Position numbers and translations under genes: made by a program
In this document: one piece after another, positions 9,112 to 17,817 of the stretch
How positions within the stretch are numbered: position 1 is the stretch's first letter
How the letters are laid out: every line of letters starts with the position of its first letter
DNA from: Oceanospirillaceae bacterium
Lineage (GTDB): Bacteria > Pseudomonadota > Gammaproteobacteria > Pseudomonadales > Balneatricaceae
Assembly (NCBI GenBank): GCA_013215375.1
Contig: JABSRB010000001.1
Location: 219,600 to 271,626 of the forward strand
Reading direction: 5' to 3'
DNA length: 52,027 nt
Notes under the pieces: model-generated
What the model was told of the DNA's origin: nothing
What the model saw: only the letters and a program-made list of their open reading frames with translations
Database searches by the model: none

Positions 9112-10248
9112 TTAGATAACAACATTGCGATGCGTATGCACCGACATAATAACGCCAAAGCCTATTAGCAGTGTAACAATAGAAGTACCGCCATAGCTCA
9201 TCATTGGCAGGGGCAGCCCCACCACGGGTAGTATGCCACTGACCATGCCTATATTTACAAAAATAAACACAAAAAAGGTCAGTACTATACTGCCGCAAAC
9301 TAAACGACCAAAACTGTCACTGATCTGGGACGCCATCCACAAGCCACGAGCGATTATCAACAGATACAAGCCAATTAGCGCACTTATACCGATAAAACCT
9401 TGCTCTTCTGCCAACACTGCAATAATAAAATCAGTATGGGATTCTGGTAAAAAGTTCAATTGAGATTGGGTCCCCTCCAGCCAGCCTTTACCACTAAAAC
9501 CTCCGGAGCCAATCGCGGTCTTTGATTGAATAATATTCCAGCCACTACCTAATGGATCACTCTCAGGATCCATGAAAGTCATCACTCGCTGCTTTTGATA
9601 ATCTTTCATAAACATCCACAACAGCGGCAAGCAGGCAGCGGCGGTACCCAGTGCTAAAAAGATATAACGCCAGCGAACCCCTGAGAACAACAGCACAAAG
9701 ATCCCCGATGAAGCAATTACCAAAGAGGTGCCTAAATCAGGTTGTTTCATGATCAGTGCAGTGGGGATTGCGATTAGAATCAGCGTAATGCAACACTGTT
9801 TAAAAGTCGGAGGCAGGGGCCTGCCAGCCAGACAATAGGCCACCGTTAATGGCAGTATCACTTTAATAATTTCCGAGGGCTGAATTCTAATACCAGGTAG
9901 CGCCAACCAGCGCTGCGCACCTTTCGCCCCGACACCGAACAACAGTACACAGATCAATAAGATAATTCCTATTGCATAAATCCACGGCGCCCACCTCTCC
10001 AAGAAAACCGGGCTAATTTGCGCAACGACCAACATGGCCACTAAGCCGATGCCCATACGCACTGCTTGGCGCATCACATAACCCGAATCTTGCGCTGAGG
10101 CGCTGTACAAAACAAACAAACCAAACACACACAGAATTAGCAAAAGTATCAGCAGAGGAGCATCCAAATGAGTGTAGCTCCACAAGCTCGGCTTAGAGCG
10201 CAGATGCGAGCTTGAATTTTGCATCGAGCGCGAAAAATCTTTACTCAC
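9112..10248 (-). CDS. rodA: RodA peptidoglycan glycosyltransferase (SEDS family)
   Basis: Multi-pass inner-membrane enzyme that polymerises lipid II in the elongasome together with PBP2. The hydrophobicity pattern fits ten transmembrane segments. Family hallmarks are IRIQPSEIIKVILPL, EEQGFIG and the C-terminal LPLPMMSYGGTSIV. I place the start at GTG 10248, which overlaps the mrdA stop (GTGA) and has GGAG 9 nt upstream. An in-frame GTG at 10266 is the alternative. The length is 378 residues. Confidence 0.95.
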   Translation of the reverse strand: MSKDFSRSMQNSSSHLRSKPSLWSYTHLDAPLLILLLILCVFGLFVLYSASAQDSGYVMRQAVRMGIGLVAMLVVAQISPVFLERWAPWIYAIGIILLICVLLFGVGAKGAQRWLALPGIRIQPSEIIKVILPLTVAYCLAGRPLPPTFKQCCITLILIAIPTALIMKQPDLGTSLVIASSGIFVLLFSGVRWRYIFLALGTAAACLPLLWMFMKDYQKQRVMTFMDPESDPLGSGWNIIQSKTAIGSGGFSGKGWLEGTQSQLNFLPESHTDFIIAVLAEEQGFIGISALIGLYLLIIARGLWMASQISDSFGRLVCGSIVLTFFVFIFVNIGMVSGILPVVGLPLPMMSYGGTSIVTLLIGFGVIMSVHTHRNVVI

Positions 10249-12158
10249 AATACTTCTCCGCCCCACTCTTGCTGCTCTGGATCAACACCCAACAAATAAG
10301 CATCCATTATCTTTTTCGCCAGTGGCGCTGCTGTACTTGAACCTCCACCACCGTTTTCGACCACTACCGCAATGGCAATTTTTGGATCATCCACCGGGGC
10401 AAAGGCAATAAACAACGCGTGATCATGGTATTTTTTCTTTAATTTACTTTTATCGTAGCGCTCTCCCTGCTTGATACCAACCACTTGAGCAGTACCTGTT
10501 TTCCCAGCAATTAAATAGGGCGAGTTTTTACCAATTTTTCGAGCAGTGCCGCGCTTGCCATTAACTACAGCAATCATCCCATCGATGACGACGTCCCAAT
10601 GCTCTGGATTTTTTAGCTGCACATCTTTAGGTACTGGATTACGCCCCAGCATATCAGGCTGCGTTAATATTACTTCACCCGCGCTATTTACATCGCGAAA
10701 GCCCATCAACAATTTTGGTTGCTTCCAAACCCCTCGATTGGCCAACAACATCGCTGAAGTTGCCAATTGCAGGGGAGTAGTTACTAGATACCCCTGACCA
10801 ATGCTCAAGTTTAGAGAGTCACCAGGATACCAAGTTTGCTTGTAACGCCGCTTTTTCCACGCCTTAGTGGGCAGTAGCGCAGGAATCGCCTCAGGCAAAT
10901 CCAAACTGGTTACTTTGCCAAGGCCAAACATGTCCATATAATAGGAGATATTATCCACACCGGTTTTATGCGCTGCATCGTAAAACCATACATCACATGA
11001 CTGAGCCAGTGCTAAATTTATCCCCACTTTACCGTGCCCGCCACGTTTCCAGTCACGGTATTTGCGCTTATATCGATCATCGGCAATAATATAATAACCC
11101 GGATCAAATATAGTATGGGTCACAGGCACACTACCACTGTCGATAGCTGCTAGTGCAGTAATTGGTTTGATGGTAGAGCCTGGTGGGTAACCACCACGTA
11201 TGGCTCTGTTGAACAGCGGTAGGTCTGGGGACTCTCGAAGGAGATTGTAATCTTTGGTTGAAATACCAGTGACAAACAAATTTGGATCGTAGCCAGGAGT
11301 TGAAACCAGCGCTAAAATCCCACCTGTTTTAGGATCAATCGCCACTACGGAAGCTTTTTCACCCGCCAGCAACTTTTCAGTGATTTGTTGCAGCGGCAAG
11401 TCAATCGACAATTGTAAATCTCTGCCAGGCACTGGCTCTATATTCTCTAATATGCGCATTACCCGTCCACGAGCGTTGGTCTCTACCTTGCGCATACCCA
11501 CTGTGCCATGCAATTCATTTTCGTAATACTTTTCAATACCTAACTTGCCGATATAGTTGGTTGCGGAGTAGTTTCGCTCATCGACACTTCGCAGCTCTCT
11601 TTCATTAATACGTCCGACATAACCCATAGCATGGACTAACGTTTCGCCGTAGGGATACACTCTAATGAGATCAGCCTCAACTCTTACCCCAGGCAATCGA
11701 TGATAGTTAACCGATAACTTAGCGATTTCCTCCACCGATAATCTAGAACGCAATAAAACCGACTCGTAGGGGCGACGCCGACGCTTCAAACGTTTGTTAA
11801 AACGTTCCAAGTCGCGCTTTGATATTTCTATAATCTCACCGACTTGCGCAACAATTTTCTCAAGATCCCCGCCTATTTCCTCTTTTAATATAGTGACATT
11901 ATAAGAGGGTTTATTATCGGCAATCAGCACTCCAGAGCGATCAAAGATCAAACCTCTAGTGGGCTTTACAGGCTTTAATTGAATACGGTTTTTATCTGAA
12001 AGCGATGAGTATCGCTCATTTTCCAGCACTTGTAAGAAGTACATACGCGACAACAAAGCACCCATTGCTATCACCACTAGCAAGAAGGCAATGAACGCTC
12101 TTAGTTGAAAAGTTCTGCGCTCTTCGGGGTGATCTTTAAATCGTGCATATCCTGACAT
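10245..12158 (-). CDS. mrdA: penicillin-binding protein 2 (elongasome transpeptidase)
   Basis: Class B penicillin-binding protein that cross-links peptidoglycan during cell elongation, partnered with RodA next door. A single N-terminal membrane anchor (about residues 20-45) is followed by the pedestal domain and the transpeptidase domain. The active-site motifs are Ser328-x2-Lys331 (PPGSTIKP), SCD at 387-389 and KTG at 553-555. The 637-residue length is normal. The stop is overlapped by rodA. Confidence 0.97.
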   Translation of the reverse strand: MSGYARFKDHPEERRTFQLRAFIAFLLVVIAMGALLSRMYFLQVLENERYSSLSDKNRIQLKPVKPTRGLIFDRSGVLIADNKPSYNVTILKEEIGGDLEKIVAQVGEIIEISKRDLERFNKRLKRRRRPYESVLLRSRLSVEEIAKLSVNYHRLPGVRVEADLIRVYPYGETLVHAMGYVGRINERELRSVDERNYSATNYIGKLGIEKYYENELHGTVGMRKVETNARGRVMRILENIEPVPGRDLQLSIDLPLQQITEKLLAGEKASVVAIDPKTGGILALVSTPGYDPNLFVTGISTKDYNLLRESPDLPLFNRAIRGGYPPGSTIKPITALAAIDSGSVPVTHTIFDPGYYIIADDRYKRKYRDWKRGGHGKVGINLALAQSCDVWFYDAAHKTGVDNISYYMDMFGLGKVTSLDLPEAIPALLPTKAWKKRRYKQTWYPGDSLNLSIGQGYLVTTPLQLATSAMLLANRGVWKQPKLLMGFRDVNSAGEVILTQPDMLGRNPVPKDVQLKNPEHWDVVIDGMIAVVNGKRGTARKIGKNSPYLIAGKTGTAQVVGIKQGERYDKSKLKKKYHDHALFIAFAPVDDPKIAIAVVVENGGGGSSTAAPLAKKIMDAYLLGVDPEQQEWGGEVL

Positions 12159-12177
12159 AGAAGCTAATTACACTGGC

Positions 12178-12645
12178 CTATTTATGGTATGGGTGTCCCT
12201 GGATAACACTCCAGGCTCTGTATAATTGTTCAGACAATAATATCCGCACCATGGGGTGGGGAAGTGTAAGCGCCGACAGTGACCATTTCTGATCCGCCAG
12301 AGCACTACACCTTGGATCTAAGCCATCTGGCCCGCCTATTAACAAGCTCAAGTTGCGTCCTTTAAGCTGCCAACTTTCCATTTGTCCAGCCAACTGTTCT
12401 GTTGACCAGGTTTTACCTGTCACCTCAAGGGCTACCACCCAATCGCCAGATGGGATTGCCGCTAACATGGCATCCCCCTCTTTTTTAATCGCCCGCTTAA
12501 GATCGGCACCTTTTCCGCGGGGTCCGATTGGCAGTTCGATTATCTCGACACTCATCTCTCGAGGCATACGCTTAGTGTATTCATTAATACCAGTAGTGAC
12601 CCAAGCCGGCATTTTTGTACCGACAGCCAACAGCTTTATCTTCAT
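12178..12645 (-). CDS. rlmH: 23S rRNA (pseudouridine1915-N3)-methyltransferase
   Basis: SPOUT-family homodimeric methyltransferase acting on helix 69 of 70S ribosomes. The 155-residue product from ATG 12645 begins [15 protein letters not shown], the canonical N-terminus. The knot region [10 protein letters not shown] binds SAM, and the C-terminus is [19 protein letters not shown] with terminal GHPYHK. A seven-codon in-frame extension to 12666 exists but does not match the family. The gene lies between rsfS and mrdA as usual. Confidence 0.96.
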   Translation of the reverse strand: MKIKLLAVGTKMPAWVTTGINEYTKRMPREMSVEIIELPIGPRGKGADLKRAIKKEGDAMLAAIPSGDWVVALEVTGKTWSTEQLAGQMESWQLKGRNLSLLIGGPDGLDPRCSALADQKWSLSALTLPHPMVRILLSEQLYRAWSVIQGHPYHK

Positions 12646-12681
12646 ATATTGAATACTGCTAAACACACTTGATACATCATC

Positions 12682-13038
12682 TTATTTCGTTTCTTCTATA
12701 ATAGTTCCAGGCTGCATATCAAAGCGCCATAGTTTTTCAAGATCGTATAACTCACGAGCTTCTTCTGTTAATACATGGATGACCACATCGGACAAATCCA
12801 CAATAACCCAATCTCCGCCTTTGTGCCCTTCACTGCCAATAGCCACAATTGACTGTAATTTCAGTTCATCTTCAACGTTGCCAGCGATAGACATCACATG
12901 GCGCTTAGAAGTTCCGCTACAGACAACCATGTAGTCAGTAACACTGGATTTACCTCTAACATCAATTACTTCAATGTTTTTGGCTTTTAGATTTTCAAGT
13001 TCTGCTATGGCTACTTCTATCACTTTTTTACTTTGCAT
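12682..13038 (-). CDS. rsfS: ribosomal silencing factor RsfS
   Basis: A 118-residue DUF143/Iojap protein that binds L14 of the 50S subunit and blocks subunit joining when nutrients are short. Diagnostic segments are IEVIDVRGKSSVTDYMVVCSGTSKRH, GSEGHKGGDWVIVDLSDVVIHVL and the C-terminal YDLEKLWR. It is followed after a short gap by rlmH. It is separated from nadD upstream by a 343-bp repeat-bearing gap, so it may have its own promoter. Confidence 0.96.
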   Translation of the reverse strand: MQSKKVIEVAIAELENLKAKNIEVIDVRGKSSVTDYMVVCSGTSKRHVMSIAGNVEDELKLQSIVAIGSEGHKGGDWVIVDLSDVVIHVLTEEARELYDLEKLWRFDMQPGTIIEETK

Positions 13039-13096
13039 TTTCTTTACCTTAATTTAATTTTTTGTGTGCACTTGAGTCACACCGATATCTAAAAAA

Positions 13097-13190
13097 GATC
13101 CCCGGAGCAAGCACTCTTGCTCCGCTCGACTTCACTTTGTGAAGTGGGGTGTTTTTTGTTACTTTTGGTTCTAGTAAGCTCACGCCCCAA
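13097..13190. repeat. degenerate interspersed repeat with two hairpins (copy 1)
   Basis: Two adjacent hairpins are visible: GGAGCAAG/CTTGCTCC, and ACTTCAC/GTGAAGT followed by GGGGTGTTTTTT. The block is collinear with the reverse complement of about 31155-31270. The shared landmarks are gctcgacttca, gggtgt and tcacgccccaagg in the same order and similar spacing. The open frame across it (13149-13355) has no protein character. Confidence 0.5.
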
Positions 13191-13331
13191 GGAGGGTGTC
13201 GCAAAAGTACTGCACTCGATAATTCGGCGTTAAAAACTGGCTCAAAATGCTCATTTATAACTATAAACTCCGCTATTTCGCCAGTTTTTGCCTTGCCTTA
13301 TCATCGTTCGCTACCTTTTGCGACAGCCTCC
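13191..13331. repeat. nested-stem interspersed element (copy 1)
   Basis: A 141-bp element bounded by inverted repeats GGAGGGTGTCGCAAAAG (13191-13207) and its one-mismatch complement (13315-13331). Inside, AAAAACTGGC (13232-13241) pairs exactly with GCCAGTTTTT (13280-13289), and TTTATA faces TATAAA at the tip (13254-13267). The core is about 85-90% identical by eye to 15340-15455. It fills most of the rsfS-nadD gap. Confidence 0.82.
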
Positions 13332-13381
13332 AAGGAGCGGGGAATTTACTCTTGATGGTTTAGGCGCAGCCTAACTCATCT

Positions 13382-14044
13382 CTATTGATACAAACACTGT
13401 TGACCAATGTAATCCGCTACCCCTTGGGGCAGTAAATCTGAATGTTTTCTATTTTTAATGTCTCGGCGAATATCACTCGCAGACACATCCGTGGTGGGCT
13501 GTTCAAAAAAATATAGATGCCCTGCAGTGCTTTTTAAAAGCGCACTAGCATTATCTACACGCTCCATTAATAACTTTTTATGCCGTTCACTATACTCAAG
13601 ACAATACTGCGGTCTTTGCAGCACAACAATATGGCATAAACTTAAAAATTGCTCGAATTCGCTCCAGCTCGGCAGTGTAACAAAAGAGTCCATGCCAATC
13701 ACCATTATCAATGGTCTTGTCGCACCTATTTCTGTGCGCAGCTGTTTTAATGTCTCAATAGTGTATGAGGCACCCGTCGAATTTATCTCTCTTAGATCAA
13801 GTTTAAGGTCGGGCTCTTGTGCCAGCGCTATTTTCAGCATGTTAATGCGCTGCACATTAGTAGTGCTAGGCGCCGATTTATGCACTGGCACCTTGGCTGG
13901 CAGTAAATGTATCGGAGTGACGTCAAATAAGGCACTGACATGCCTAGCACCACGAATATGTCCTTTATGCACAGGATCAAATGTCCCACCCATAAAAACA
14001 TAGGCTGACACTGAATCTTTAGCAGTACTCAAAGCAACACTCAT
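13382..14044 (-). CDS. nadD: nicotinate-nucleotide adenylyltransferase
   Basis: Adenylates nicotinate mononucleotide in NAD biosynthesis. The 220-residue protein has the nucleotidyltransferase motif GGTFDPVHKGHIRGA near residue 19 and the second motif DVSASDIRRDI near residue 195 (ISxTxxR equivalent). The start overlaps the proA stop (TAATG), showing translational coupling with proA as in related genomes. Confidence 0.95.
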   Translation of the reverse strand: MSVALSTAKDSVSAYVFMGGTFDPVHKGHIRGARHVSALFDVTPIHLLPAKVPVHKSAPSTTNVQRINMLKIALAQEPDLKLDLREINSTGASYTIETLKQLRTEIGATRPLIMVIGMDSFVTLPSWSEFEQFLSLCHIVVLQRPQYCLEYSERHKKLLMERVDNASALLKSTAGHLYFFEQPTTDVSASDIRRDIKNRKHSDLLPQGVADYIGQQCLYQ

Positions 14045-15300
14045 TAACTGCGAATTTCACCATCGCCGAGCACAATATACTTCTGCGAGGTCAGTCCCTC
14101 TAATCCAACAGGTCCCCTCACATGAATTTTATCGGTAGATATACCAATTTCAGCACCTAACCCGTATTCAAATCCATCGGCAAAAGCAGTTGAAGCATTG
14201 ACCATAACCGAACTTGAATCAACTTCACGCAAAAACATCCGCGACTTAGCATAGTTTTCTGTCACAATCGCGTCTGTATGCGCCGAGCCATATTTGTTTA
14301 TATGCTCAATTGCCGCAGCTAAATCATCAACTATCTTAATGGATAAAATACCTGCCAAATATTCGGTTGACCAATCTTCTTCAGTGGCTACTAACAGTTG
14401 CGGAACGACATCTCGACTGACTTCACAGCCTCGTAATTCAACGCCTTTTTTGCTAAATTCGGCACACAACTCAGGTAATACTTGCTCGCTAACGTCACGG
14501 TGAATAAGCAAGGTCTCCATCGCATTACACACACCATAACGACGTGTCTTAGCATTCAATGCAATCTTTAACGCTTTTTCTAAATCCGCTTGATCATCGA
14601 TGTAAACATGGCAGATTCCATCTAGATGTTTAATCACAGGCACTTTGGCATCTCTGCTGATTCTTTCTATTAAACCTTTCCCGCCGCGTGGGATAATGAT
14701 ATCGACGTACTCGGCCATGGTAATAAGTTTACCAACCGCTTCTCTGTCCGTCGTTTCTACTACTTGCACAACATCAGCAGGTAATTGGGCTTGCTCTAAC
14801 GCCTTTGTTATACATTGCGCTATGGCTTTGTTTGAGTGAATAGCCTCTGACCCGCCACGCAAAATGGTAGCATTGCCTGATTTAAGACAAAGACTCGCCG
14901 CTTCAATAGTAACATTTGGACGCGATTCATAAATAATACCGATCACACCTAAAGGCACGCGCATTTTACCCAGCTGTATACCGCTGTCTAAATAACGCAG
15001 ACCATCAATGCTACCCACCGGATCTGGTAGTGAGGCCACTTGTGTGAGGCTTATGATCATTTTATCAATAGTCGCATCATTAATACGCAGACGATCGACC
15101 ATGGGAGCGGATAGATTTTTAGCAATGGCATTGTCAATATCTTTGGCATTTGCTGCCATTAAGGCCTGGCGAGAGGCATCTAACGCCTCGGCCATTTTCG
15201 CCAGTGCCAAATTTTTAGCACTGCTGTCAGCTCTGGCGATAAAACGAGAAGCCGCGCGGGCTTTTTCGCCTAACTCTTGCATGTATTGATCAACACTCAT
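14044..15300 (-). CDS. proA: glutamate-5-semialdehyde dehydrogenase (gamma-glutamyl phosphate reductase)
   Basis: NADPH-dependent second step of proline synthesis. The 418-residue protein from ATG 15300 begins [18 protein letters not shown] and has the active-site Cys258 in [13 protein letters not shown]. It also has [13 protein letters not shown] and the late [16 protein letters not shown] motif. The same frame stays open for 36 codons upstream, but those codons are the sequence of an interspersed repeat (15324-15462) and should not be included. nadD follows with overlapping stop and start. Confidence 0.96.
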   Translation of the reverse strand: MSVDQYMQELGEKARAASRFIARADSSAKNLALAKMAEALDASRQALMAANAKDIDNAIAKNLSAPMVDRLRINDATIDKMIISLTQVASLPDPVGSIDGLRYLDSGIQLGKMRVPLGVIGIIYESRPNVTIEAASLCLKSGNATILRGGSEAIHSNKAIAQCITKALEQAQLPADVVQVVETTDREAVGKLITMAEYVDIIIPRGGKGLIERISRDAKVPVIKHLDGICHVYIDDQADLEKALKIALNAKTRRYGVCNAMETLLIHRDVSEQVLPELCAEFSKKGVELRGCEVSRDVVPQLLVATEEDWSTEYLAGILSIKIVDDLAAAIEHINKYGSAHTDAIVTENYAKSRMFLREVDSSSVMVNASTAFADGFEYGLGAEIGISTDKIHVRGPVGLEGLTSQKYIVLGDGEIRS

Positions 15301-15323
15301 CGTCTGTTCGCTCTTTACATATA

Positions 15324-15462
15324 GAGACCTCTGAATAGCTACTGCACTCGATAATGCGGCGTTAAAAACCGGCTCAACATGCTCATTTACACCAGTAAAC
15401 TCCGCCATTTCGCCGATTTTTGCCTTGCCTTATCTTCGTTCGCTACGTTTTACAGAGGTCTC
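15324..15462. repeat. nested-stem interspersed element (copy 2)
   Basis: A 139-bp relative of 13191-13331, but with different ends: GAGACCTCTG (15324-15333) and its exact complement CAGAGGTCTC (15453-15462). The middle stem AAAAACCGGC/GCCGATTTTT has one mismatch. The tip stem TTTAC/GTAAA (15386-15399) replaces the TTTATA/TATAAA of copy 1. It lies immediately upstream of proA. From 15463 to 15659 I see only AT-rich upstream sequence of the next gene. Confidence 0.82.
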
Positions 15463-15659
15463 ATATACTTAATTTTATTAAAAAATCATCCTGTCGCCGA
15501 TTAAACCGACTATATTTCTTCACTATAAATGCGACATGTTGGCAATGAAAAGTCAGCACAGGTGCAAAGGTGATTAAATGTAATTATACTACGCCCTCAA
15601 TCGCTTAATAACCCTTATCCAGGCAGATATCTTGTGCTATTTAAAAATAATTAGAAATA

Positions 15660-17237
15660 ATGACAAATAACATTTCCGATACAGCGACACAGCCAACATT
15701 TTTTGCCCCCTCGCCCTTTAAACTGGTCTTGCTAACGGCAGTCATTATGTTTTGCTGCATAATAAGTAGTAGTGCTTTCATCTATGCCTATACTAAAACG
15801 CAAGCCACTGCATACACCCAGGAACAAGTTCATATACTGGCAACGCAAGCACAGGCCACACTGATACCGATGATTTTAGTACGAGACACTTTGAGCATGA
15901 GCTTTTATCTTAAAACTCTTACTCAAGCGAATGTGATCAACGGTGCTACACTCACTGATGCAAAACAAAAGGTGATTGCCAGAGCTGGCCAGCAAGATAG
16001 TGATGTACGGCGCTTTACACTTTTCAACAACCAGTTAAAAATTGGTGAGATCAGTTTATACATCAACACACAAAGCTCTCTCGCTTTTTTCAGCAAGTTG
16101 TTATGGATGCTGGGACTGCTCAGTGGAGCGACTGCATTAATCACTTTAATTGCCATCGCTATCATCGCCAAAAAAGTAATGCTCGAATTTAGCTTACAAT
16201 ACAAACCTTTGCTAGAGCATCGCTTTTCTTTGGAACTTGCCCAAGCACAGACACTTGATCTCTCAAACACAGCAGCTATTAACACTACCGCTAACTTACC
16301 AGACCAAGCTGTGTCACTGGCGATTGTAGACCTCGACAAAAACTCCAGCAGACCAATTAACACTGCTCCAGAGGAAACTGTTACGGGGGAAAACCAAGCA
16401 TTGGTTTCTCTGTTAAAACCCGATACACGCGAGCGAATGCCCCACTTCAAACCTTTTAGTAATCACGCTGATGAAGAAGTAAAACAGCGCAAGCAGGTCC
16501 ACAATACTGAAATTGAATTGACGGAGTCTGTGCAAATAGAACTAGATACTCAACCCTTTGAACCCCTCGAATCACCAAGTACTGACAAAAGACCAGCCAA
16601 CCCTCTGTTCAGGTCTCACCCTCACGAAGAACAACTAGACCTATACTCTCTCGAACACCAAACCGAGCTAAATTTAAACGCATCTGATGCAGCATACGTA
16701 TTGTTTATTGACTGCAGCAGTAACAGAGCTCCCATTGAACACCCTACAGAGCACCAAGCCTTACTTGCCCAGTATCGACGTTTGATACAAATGGTAATAG
16801 GAATATATGGGGGGAACATAGAGTTACTGGCTAGCGGAGACATCAGGGTGATGTTTGATGAGGCTGATGCAGAAGACAATCATGGTATCCAAGCCCTATG
16901 TGCGGCGAAGCTATTTAACCAGCTCTACAAATATTATAATCATCGCCAGATAACACGCATGCAAGCTACGCTAAACCTTCAAATATCACTGGTGCGCGGC
17001 AACAAAAACAAAATTGAATTGCTGCGTGAAGAATCCCATTTCCTCACCCGCACTACAGACTCTAATGAGCTGATCAGCCATACCCCCCTAAGCGAAGTTA
17101 AAATGTTAAAAGAAACGCTATTAGATGGTGCCCAAACTGAACGTCGTGAAGAAGACAAAATCCTTATCTTGAGTTTAAGCCCGAAACACCAAGAATTACT
17201 GGAAAAACAAGCGCGCCATCTGGTAAAAAGTTTGTGA
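15660..17237 (+). CDS. two-TM membrane protein, AhpA/YtjB-like N-terminus, cyclase-like C-terminus
   Basis: I do not recognise an exact family with certainty. The 525-residue protein has a transmembrane segment at about 21-44, an approximately 100-residue periplasmic part (TQEQVHILATQAQATLIPMILVRD) and a second transmembrane segment at about 147-171. This architecture resembles AhpA/YtjB (SMP) proteins found near serB and parC in relatives. A low-complexity acidic linker (about 190-330) leads to a region (about 345-450) that reads like a class III nucleotide cyclase fold. That region has FID with Asp351, then YGGNIELLASGD with Asp394 at the two metal-ligand positions. The lysine usually found before GD is not present, so catalysis is doubtful. 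The upstream ribosome binding site is weak. It converges on parC. Confidence 0.7.
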   Translation: MTNNISDTATQPTFFAPSPFKLVLLTAVIMFCCIISSSAFIYAYTKTQATAYTQEQVHILATQAQATLIPMILVRDTLSMSFYLKTLTQANVINGATLTDAKQKVIARAGQQDSDVRRFTLFNNQLKIGEISLYINTQSSLAFFSKLLWMLGLLSGATALITLIAIAIIAKKVMLEFSLQYKPLLEHRFSLELAQAQTLDLSNTAAINTTANLPDQAVSLAIVDLDKNSSRPINTAPEETVTGENQALVSLLKPDTRERMPHFKPFSNHADEEVKQRKQVHNTEIELTESVQIELDTQPFEPLESPSTDKRPANPLFRSHPHEEQLDLYSLEHQTELNLNASDAAYVLFIDCSSNRAPIEHPTEHQALLAQYRRLIQMVIGIYGGNIELLASGDIRVMFDEADAEDNHGIQALCAAKLFNQLYKYYNHRQITRMQATLNLQISLVRGNKNKIELLREESHFLTRTTDSNELISHTPLSEVKMLKETLLDGAQTERREEDKILILSLSPKHQELLEKQARHLVKSL

Positions 17238-17368
17238 CAAAGACGCGGTTTAGCCCACACTTTTCGGTGTTATTCCCCACCGTGACAAAGCCCAGCTATA
17301 CGAGTGATAATCAATACACATAGTTTAAATCTAATTCTAATCGCTTGTTTTAATTAACTTTACCCAAG

Positions 17369-17383
17369 CAGGAAAATTTCCTG
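17369..17383. promoter_or_regulatory. 15-bp palindrome upstream of a candidate promoter
   Basis: CAGGAAA-a-TTTCCTG is a perfect inverted repeat whose right edge lies about 32 bp before the TATAAT at 17415. It is operator-like in size and position, but no cognate regulator is apparent. Confidence 0.35.
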
Positions 17384-17414
17384 ACCTAAACAGGTTTGTT
17401 CATATAGCGTTCAC

Positions 17415-17557
17415 TATAATACTGCTAGTTTATCTCAGGGCTTAAATCAACATTAGATTGAAAGAAAGCCCATATGTACAACATTTTTGCTAGGGTTAGT
17501 AAAATTTAAGAGCGGTGGGTTTTGTGTAAATATTCACCGGTCTTAAATTTTTTTACA
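17415..17557 (+). ncRNA. candidate small RNA (promoter -10 plus strong terminator)
   Basis: A perfect -10 TATAAT (17415-17420) predicts a start near 17427, though the -35 region is weak. About 75 nt into the predicted transcript lies a 16-bp stem with a single mismatch (17502-17517 with 17535-17550), followed by a run of seven T. An internal stem GGGCTT/AAGCCC lies between. There is no open reading frame of note. Alternatively the hairpin could be a distant terminator of the upstream membrane-protein gene, which ends 265 bp before it. Confidence 0.4.
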
Positions 17558-17636
17558 TTTACCAGCTACCAATTCTTTCTAGTGTTATTGCCTGCCCCAA
17601 ACCTTCCTCTGTATCAGCAAGCACTCTCCATTTAAG

Positions 17637-17770
17637 CGCCTTGGTATTACCTACATGGGTGCAGGTACTTGGGATTTATCGTGAACAAAATCTCGCTATG
17701 CCATAGTGTCTATCCCTCATCCTGACCCTATAGGTTCTTTGCCATCACGCTATACCGACCTCCTGAGCAT
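17637..17770. repeat. 99-bp-family interspersed repeat next to the parC terminator
   Basis: Positions 17637-17706 (core ctacatgggtgcaggtactt, then gggattt...aacaaaatct) and 17732-17770 (ttctttgccatcacgctata to gcat) align with one full unit and the partial last unit of the tandem array at 26980-27225. In both places the repeat runs directly into the A-run of a terminator. Confidence 0.72.
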
Positions 17771-17799
17771 AAAAAAGCCTCTATAATAGAGGCTTTTTA
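17771..17799. terminator. rho-independent terminator after parC
   Basis: AAAAAGCCTCTA pairs with TAGAGGCTTTTT around a very small loop. On the minus strand it lies 20 bp after the parC stop. The symmetric A and T runs would also stop plus-strand transcription from the opposite side. Confidence 0.88.
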
Positions 17800-17817
17800 G
17801 CTGCACTCAGCAAGACT

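Noticed and set aside
9101-9298. Extended N-terminus of mltB
   Set aside because: It overlaps rodA and lies before a clear signal peptide that begins at ATG 9100.
13149-13355. 68-codon plus-strand frame
   Set aside because: It is a translation of two repeat families; no ribosome binding site and no protein-like composition.
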